Below are positions 59,736 to 64,000 of a stretch of 64,000 nucleotides of DNA, in pieces. The DNA comes from Megascapheus bottae (taxonomy: Eukaryota > Chordata > Mammalia > Rodentia > Geomyidae). The notes beneath the pieces are model-generated. The model had not been told where the DNA came from. It saw nothing but the letters and a program-made list of their open reading frames with translations, and did no database searches. Where the stretch lies: NCBI GenBank assembly GCA_024803745.1, contig JANJXV010000129.1:806001-870000 (forward strand), read 5' to 3'. The position numbers were made by a program, and so were the translations under genes. Each line of letters starts with the position of its first letter. Positions within the stretch are counted from its first letter, which is position 1.

Positions 59736-60905
59736 TCCAGTACTGTGCCTGCAGGGAGGCACTCACCCCACAGACAGAGCCACCTCTGCCGTGACTGTGA
59801 CTGCCCACAACCCTCACACCCACTCCTTGCACACCCCTCGACTCCAGTTTTAGCTCCTCTTGGACTGGGTGTCCAGCCTACCCCTTCCTACACTCACAAA
59901 GGGTCTACAATTGTCTTCCCAGGGTCCTTTCTTCTGCCAGCCAGAGTACAGACTGTGCACATCTTGACGATCACAGAGCTCAAAGCCAAAGGCTGAGATG
60001 CAGAAGGGGTGACCCAGTAGCTGCACAGGGCCCATGGATCATCCTGTGCATCCCCCAGCCTGTAACTTCCCCCACCCCCTTGGCAGTTAACTGGAAATGA
60101 GAGTTTCATGGACTTTCCTTTCTGGACTGGCTTCAAACAGAAGCTATGCACAGTTTTCAAACCATACCCTACTGAAGAAGGGAAGCTTGATCTGGTGCTT
60201 AACTGGGTTGCACTTTGGCTCCGTTTGCTATGCCTCACGGGAGGGGGCTCATCATTTGTAGACTAAGATCTCATGACCTTCAAAGCCAAATGCTACCTGA
60301 AAGTTCAGGGTCCCAGCCTATGTGTTGGGCCGGGGTGAATACATTCTCTGTTATGCTGGGTCATCAACCCATGTTTTAAGCTGGAAGTAGGCAGTGCCAC
60401 ATTTGATAAGAACATCTGCCAGAGATTGTCACCTCATGAAAGCAGATTCTAAATTTGTATTCCATTTCCTGTGGTGGAGAAATCCCCTCCAACTTAGACA
60501 GGCTCACATCCACCTGCAGGTCACACTCCTAATGCACCCTTGAGTGTCCTCATGGTATTGGGATCTAAGTTTGTAGGGAATGCTGCTTTAGTCCATGAAT
60601 TAGCTGGACAAGTGATGACAAACGTGTTGTGGATTAATATGAGAACAATTTAAGAAGCCCTGGAGGAGCATCAACCTGACCCTCTGTGGTGCTATAAATC
60701 TGATAGGATGTTCCAGACTGAGAAACAATCACATGGCTTTGTGTTTGGCATCCAGACAAGTGAGTGCATGTCTTAGCTGTCAGCCAATACAGAGGAGGAC
60801 ATGAATAAGTGGGTGGAAAGCATCTGTCAGACCCCTGTCTGGGGGCAGGTGGAGAGAACATAGGAAGGTAGATACCATGGCTATGGTGGGGCCAAAAAAA
60901 GGGTA
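59736..60905. other. Unrecognised unique DNA
   Basis: No supported gene; short frames only. Confidence 0.4.
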
Positions 60906-61112
60906 AAAGAGGCAAAGGAACCAGGTGCTGGTAGCTCAAGACTGTCATCCTAGCTACTCAGGAGTTTGAGATCTGAGGATCACAATTCAAAGCCAGCCCA
61001 GGACAGAAACTCCATGAGACTCTTATCTGCAATAAACTACTGCATGCAAGAAGCTCAAGCTCAGTGACAGCATCCAGGCCTAGCGTTCAAAACCCAGGAC
61101 TGGCAGAAAAAA
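60906..61112 (+). mobile_element. SINE, near complete
   Basis: 'AACCAGGTGCTGGTAGCTCAAGACTGTCATCC' to 'GTTCAAAACCCAGGACTGGCAGAAAAAA'; the A box region of the second half is deleted. Confidence 0.8.
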
Positions 61113-61544
61113 GTATCAAAGGACAAGAAGCTGGCCAAAAGTTAGAGGGACTCTATCTTGACAAACAATATAATGATAAGTTGCACTCAGAAGACTTGCA
61201 CAAAATCTGGAAACGCGTGAGACCTATCTATGTATGTTTCCCGTTTGTCTAAATATATATGTTTATGCATTTATATATTAGTATAGAGAGACAGATCAAT
61301 ACATATGACTATACATATATACATAGCCAGACACTTATGGGTGGGTGGTATACTGTGTGAGAGTTTGTGTTTGTGTTTTGTGGATGGCTATCTCTGTTTA
61401 AGAAAGATAGAAAATATGTAAATATCTTTAAAAAAACTTGATAAAATACGGAGAGACCTAAGCTCTTGAGGGAATCGGAAATGACAAGATTATTCACAGG
61501 CACGTTTATCCTTATGGATTCCTCTGCAAGTTTTAATTTTTTTC
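61113..61544. other. No gene; A/T-rich low-complexity stretch 61245-61330
   Basis: ATATAT-rich with TATATATTAGTATAG; otherwise nothing seen. Confidence 0.5.
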
Positions 61545-61790
61545 ATTATTTTCTTTCTTTTTTTGAACCAGTGCTAAGGATTTCTCTCAGGGACCAGGTG
61601 CTGCCAATTACTATTTTTCTCATGGCTGCTACAAGAGGAACTGAGCCACAGTTCCACTTTTGCCTTATTTATTCGTGCTTAACTGAAGATAAAGATTTCT
61701 ATCAGTGACTTTCTTTCAGGGGCTGGATTCTAACGAGGATCCCCAGACCTCAGGCTTCTCTATAGCTACAATTAACAATATGAGAACCCA
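61545..61790 (-). mobile_element. SINE, antisense, diverged
   Basis: T-rich start and 'CCCCAGACCTCAGGCTTCTCTATAGC' (complement of B1-like part). A short CA tract lies at 61965-61991. Confidence 0.6.
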
Positions 61791-62059
61791 GCACTGGGTT
61801 CCAATGCACAGGGCAAGAAATTGAGTGAATCTCTCAACTCCAATTAGCTATAATAAGCTACAAGTGAAAGACCAATACCTTTGAGGAAAAGATGCTGAGG
61901 GTTATCACACAGGCCCTATGAGTAAGCCCTAAACCCTGTACACATGTGTGCATGCACACATTGGCAGATACACACACACATGCACACACACAATATCTCA
62001 GGCAATATTGTATTTTGAATTAATATCCAAAGATTGGACAAAGGATAGCAAGTAATAAA

Positions 62060-63412
62060 ATCTGTTTTTCTTGTCTACATTGAGGGAAAGGGATAAGTCA
62101 CAAGATGCAGAAGCGAAGAATTCAGAGGCAAATGCTGTGAGTGAATAACTTGTAAAAAGCACATTTCTTTTCTTTTCTTTTCTTTTGTTTTTTCTGCCAT
62201 TCCTGGGGCTTGAGCTCAGGGCCTGAGCACTGCTCTTGGCTTTTCCCAAGTCTAGCCCTCTGCCACTTGAGCCGCATTGCCATATGGATTTTTATATCTG
62301 TGTGATATTAAGGACTCAAACCTAGATCTTCATGGATGCTAGGCAAGCACTCTACCACTGGGCCAAACTCTAAACCCAGATAAAGTATTTATAAATAGTC
62401 ATCATCATCATATCAAAATATCCTTTCTCCTACAAAGAATGAACACTTATCTATGTCTGTAAGACTTTTTTTTATGTCACCAATGCTTCTGTGATTTTCC
62501 CACTTGCATTTTTACAGATGACAGCACAGATATTCATCAGGAAGAAAAATTGATTACGATACAGAAACCAAACAACGTCCTAGAAGATTGAAGTGAATAC
62601 TATGTGCAAGATGGCCTGGGTGTTTCATCTATTTGTAGAGTGCTTGGCTACCACACAAAAAGACTCTGGTTTGATTCTGGAGTACTATATACATAGAAAA
62701 CGCTGGAAGTGGTGCTGTGGCTTGGTGGGACAGCTATAGCCTAAAGAAAGCCTAAGAACAATGGTCAGGCTCTGAGGTCAAGTCAGAGGACTAGCAAAGA
62801 AAATGTGCAAGAGGCAAAATGCAAGCTGAGAAGGCACTGTGAAGCAAAATGTCTTGTGAAGGCTAAGGGGAATAGTGACAGTTAAGTTTGGATTTTACTT
62901 TAGAAAGGCTCCTTGAGCCTGAGACCAGGCTAGCACTTACGCCTAGTTAATGACTTGGGATTTGAACAAAAAGGTGTGCTGTTTACTACATCCATATGTG
63001 AGGTGGGAAGGGAGATTCAGCCTCCAGTATGTCTTTGGGGAGGTCTTCTGTGAGCAAGGAGCTTTGGTCATTGGGCCTTGAAAGGTGACCCTACCTACCT
63101 CACAATGGAACAGAATATGGAACCCTGGTAACCAAGCCACTGCATGTGACAACCAGCTCAAGTCAGCTCCCTTGGCCTGTGGCTCAGGAGGAAGAAAGAT
63201 GTTGCTGTGCTGTTGCCAACGGTCAGGAGGCTCGGATCTCAGGCATGAGAGATATGGATCTCTCACTTGAAGAAGTAGATTTTGGACCAGTGCCAAGCCA
63301 AAATTCCCGTATATCAGGCATTTCTCTAGGAAGAAAGCCAGGAAACTCCAGGGCAACTCAGATGAGGTATATTGAGAGGAAACCTATTTGAACCCATCAT
63401 CCTGCCCACACA
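62060..63412. repeat. Inverted homologue of the L1-array spacer
   Basis: The reverse complement of this block follows spacer S1-S5 from end to end: the Cys-rich exon, the GATCCTTGCTCACA region, both SINEs in the same relative positions and the CAT/ATG microsatellite (62400-62416). Homology ends at 62060 exactly where the array L1 5' end begins and near 63412 where the array L1 poly-A lies. It is clearly more diverged from the spacers than the spacers are from each other. It contains an antisense SINE (62155-62395) and a sense SINE (62605-62815). Confidence 0.9.
63199..63366 (+). pseudogene. Probable first exon of RALGDS-like pseudogene, copy 2
   Basis: ATG at 63199, MLLCCCQRSGGSDLRHERYGSLT then a stop, then a basic FSRKKARKLQGN segment and a GT donor (GATGAG/GTATAT). 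Cys-rich then basic N-termini are what I recall for RALGDS-like proteins. The REM pseudo-exon starts only about 185 bp downstream on the same strand. The in-frame stop makes it a pseudogene. Confidence 0.45.
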
Positions 63413-64000
63413 CTACAACCTTCTTGTGTACTTTCAAGTGACTATACTGAGATTAGAGTGTGTCATTTCCAATCTACTCTATTCCAATTCCTCAGTGTGA
63501 AGTGTGGTCCCATTCCTACCTTTGAAATATCCACTGTTTTGCCAACATAATGTGATGGTAAGTCAGCTCAGACTCTGAATGAGCCTTGTAACGTATGGAT
63601 CCTGGAGGAAGGCCTGTTGGAGATGCTGCTGACAAAGCTGATCGCTGCCTACCAGAAAGGTGATCTCTTTTACGTGGGAAACTTCCTGCACAATTTCAAA
63701 TAGTGGAGGACAATGTAGTAGTTGCTGGAAATTCTCTTGAAAAAGTGAGTGTTCCCACCCAAACCCAGGTTTGCTCACCCCTCCTGGCCAAGCCTTGGAA
63801 TACTTGGATCCTCTCTGAGCCTGTTTGGTTCACTGGGGTGTTCACAGTGGAGCTAAGCATGATACAAGTGCACAAACTACTTCATTATGACTGGGACACC
63901 ATGCCATTTCATTTCCCTCACAAGCTACTGGAGTCTCAACAGTGTGCTTACTGAGAAGTTGGATTTCAGGCATGAGTAAGTGGCTCCCAACTGCAGCCCT
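63411..64000 (+). repeat. Right copy of window-spanning direct repeat
   Basis: Direct repeat of 1-590; see that entry. It begins within a few bases of where homology to the array spacer stops. Confidence 0.9.
63551..63744 (+). pseudogene. RALGDS-like REM-domain pseudo-exon, copy 2
   Basis: Same frame and same three in-domain TAG codons as 141-334 (here starting at 63701), so the gene was already broken before the duplication. The donor GTGAGT is retained at 63745; the acceptor AG is lost (ACATAA instead of ATACAG). Domain context as for copy 1. Confidence 0.62.

Overview
This is nuclear DNA of a mammal, most likely a rodent: A+T-rich, intron-sized spacing, L1 retrotransposons, one KRAB zinc-finger gene, and dozens of short interspersed elements built from two tRNA-like halves (an ID-like half followed by a second half ending in a 'GAGTTCAAGCCC'-type B box). 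From memory this SINE type fits geomyoid rodents (kangaroo rats, pocket mice, gophers). That assignment is an inference. Nothing bacterial or viral is seen.

Layout. (1) 1-590 is a pseudogene piece of a RALGDS-like gene (Ras-exchanger-motif exon and following intron); the same block recurs in the same orientation at 63411-64000, so the window is bracketed by a direct repeat 63.4 kb apart. (2) 600-12007 is ordinary repeat-dense DNA: a decayed unidentified ORF (1250-2449), SINEs, microsatellites and three L1 3' ends in a row (6730-8985). (3) 12008-47317 is a 35.3-kb head-to-tail array of L1 elements: a 5'-truncated L1, four complete ~6.0-kb L1s and a 3'-truncated L1, separated by five ~1.26-1.37-kb spacers, giving a 7.3-7.4-kb period. 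(4) 47318-50083 is SINE-rich spacer. (5) 50084-54488 holds a KRAB zinc-finger gene on the + strand (KRAB-A exon, short KRAB-B-like exon, finger exon) with stops before the fingers and several broken fingers. (6) 54489-62059 holds decayed fingers, SINEs, a GA microsatellite, an inverted L1 and unrecognised DNA. (7) 62060-63410 is, in inverted orientation, the same DNA as the L1-array spacer; it includes a probable first exon of the RALGDS-like pseudogene and leads directly into the second copy of the REM exon.

Main inference. The L1 copies share the same premature stop in ORF1 and the same stops, frameshifts and endonuclease Asp-to-Glu change in ORF2, and every complete copy carries the same host-derived spacer. 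The array therefore looks like DNA-level tandem amplification of one already dead L1 plus a piece of a RALGDS-like pseudogene locus, not repeated retrotransposition. Copies differ by private indels and by mosaic shared variants, suggesting later exchange between units. No gene in the window can be called clearly functional; the nearest candidates are a possible KRAB-only protein from the zinc-finger locus and one complete-looking but C-terminally truncated L1 ORF1.
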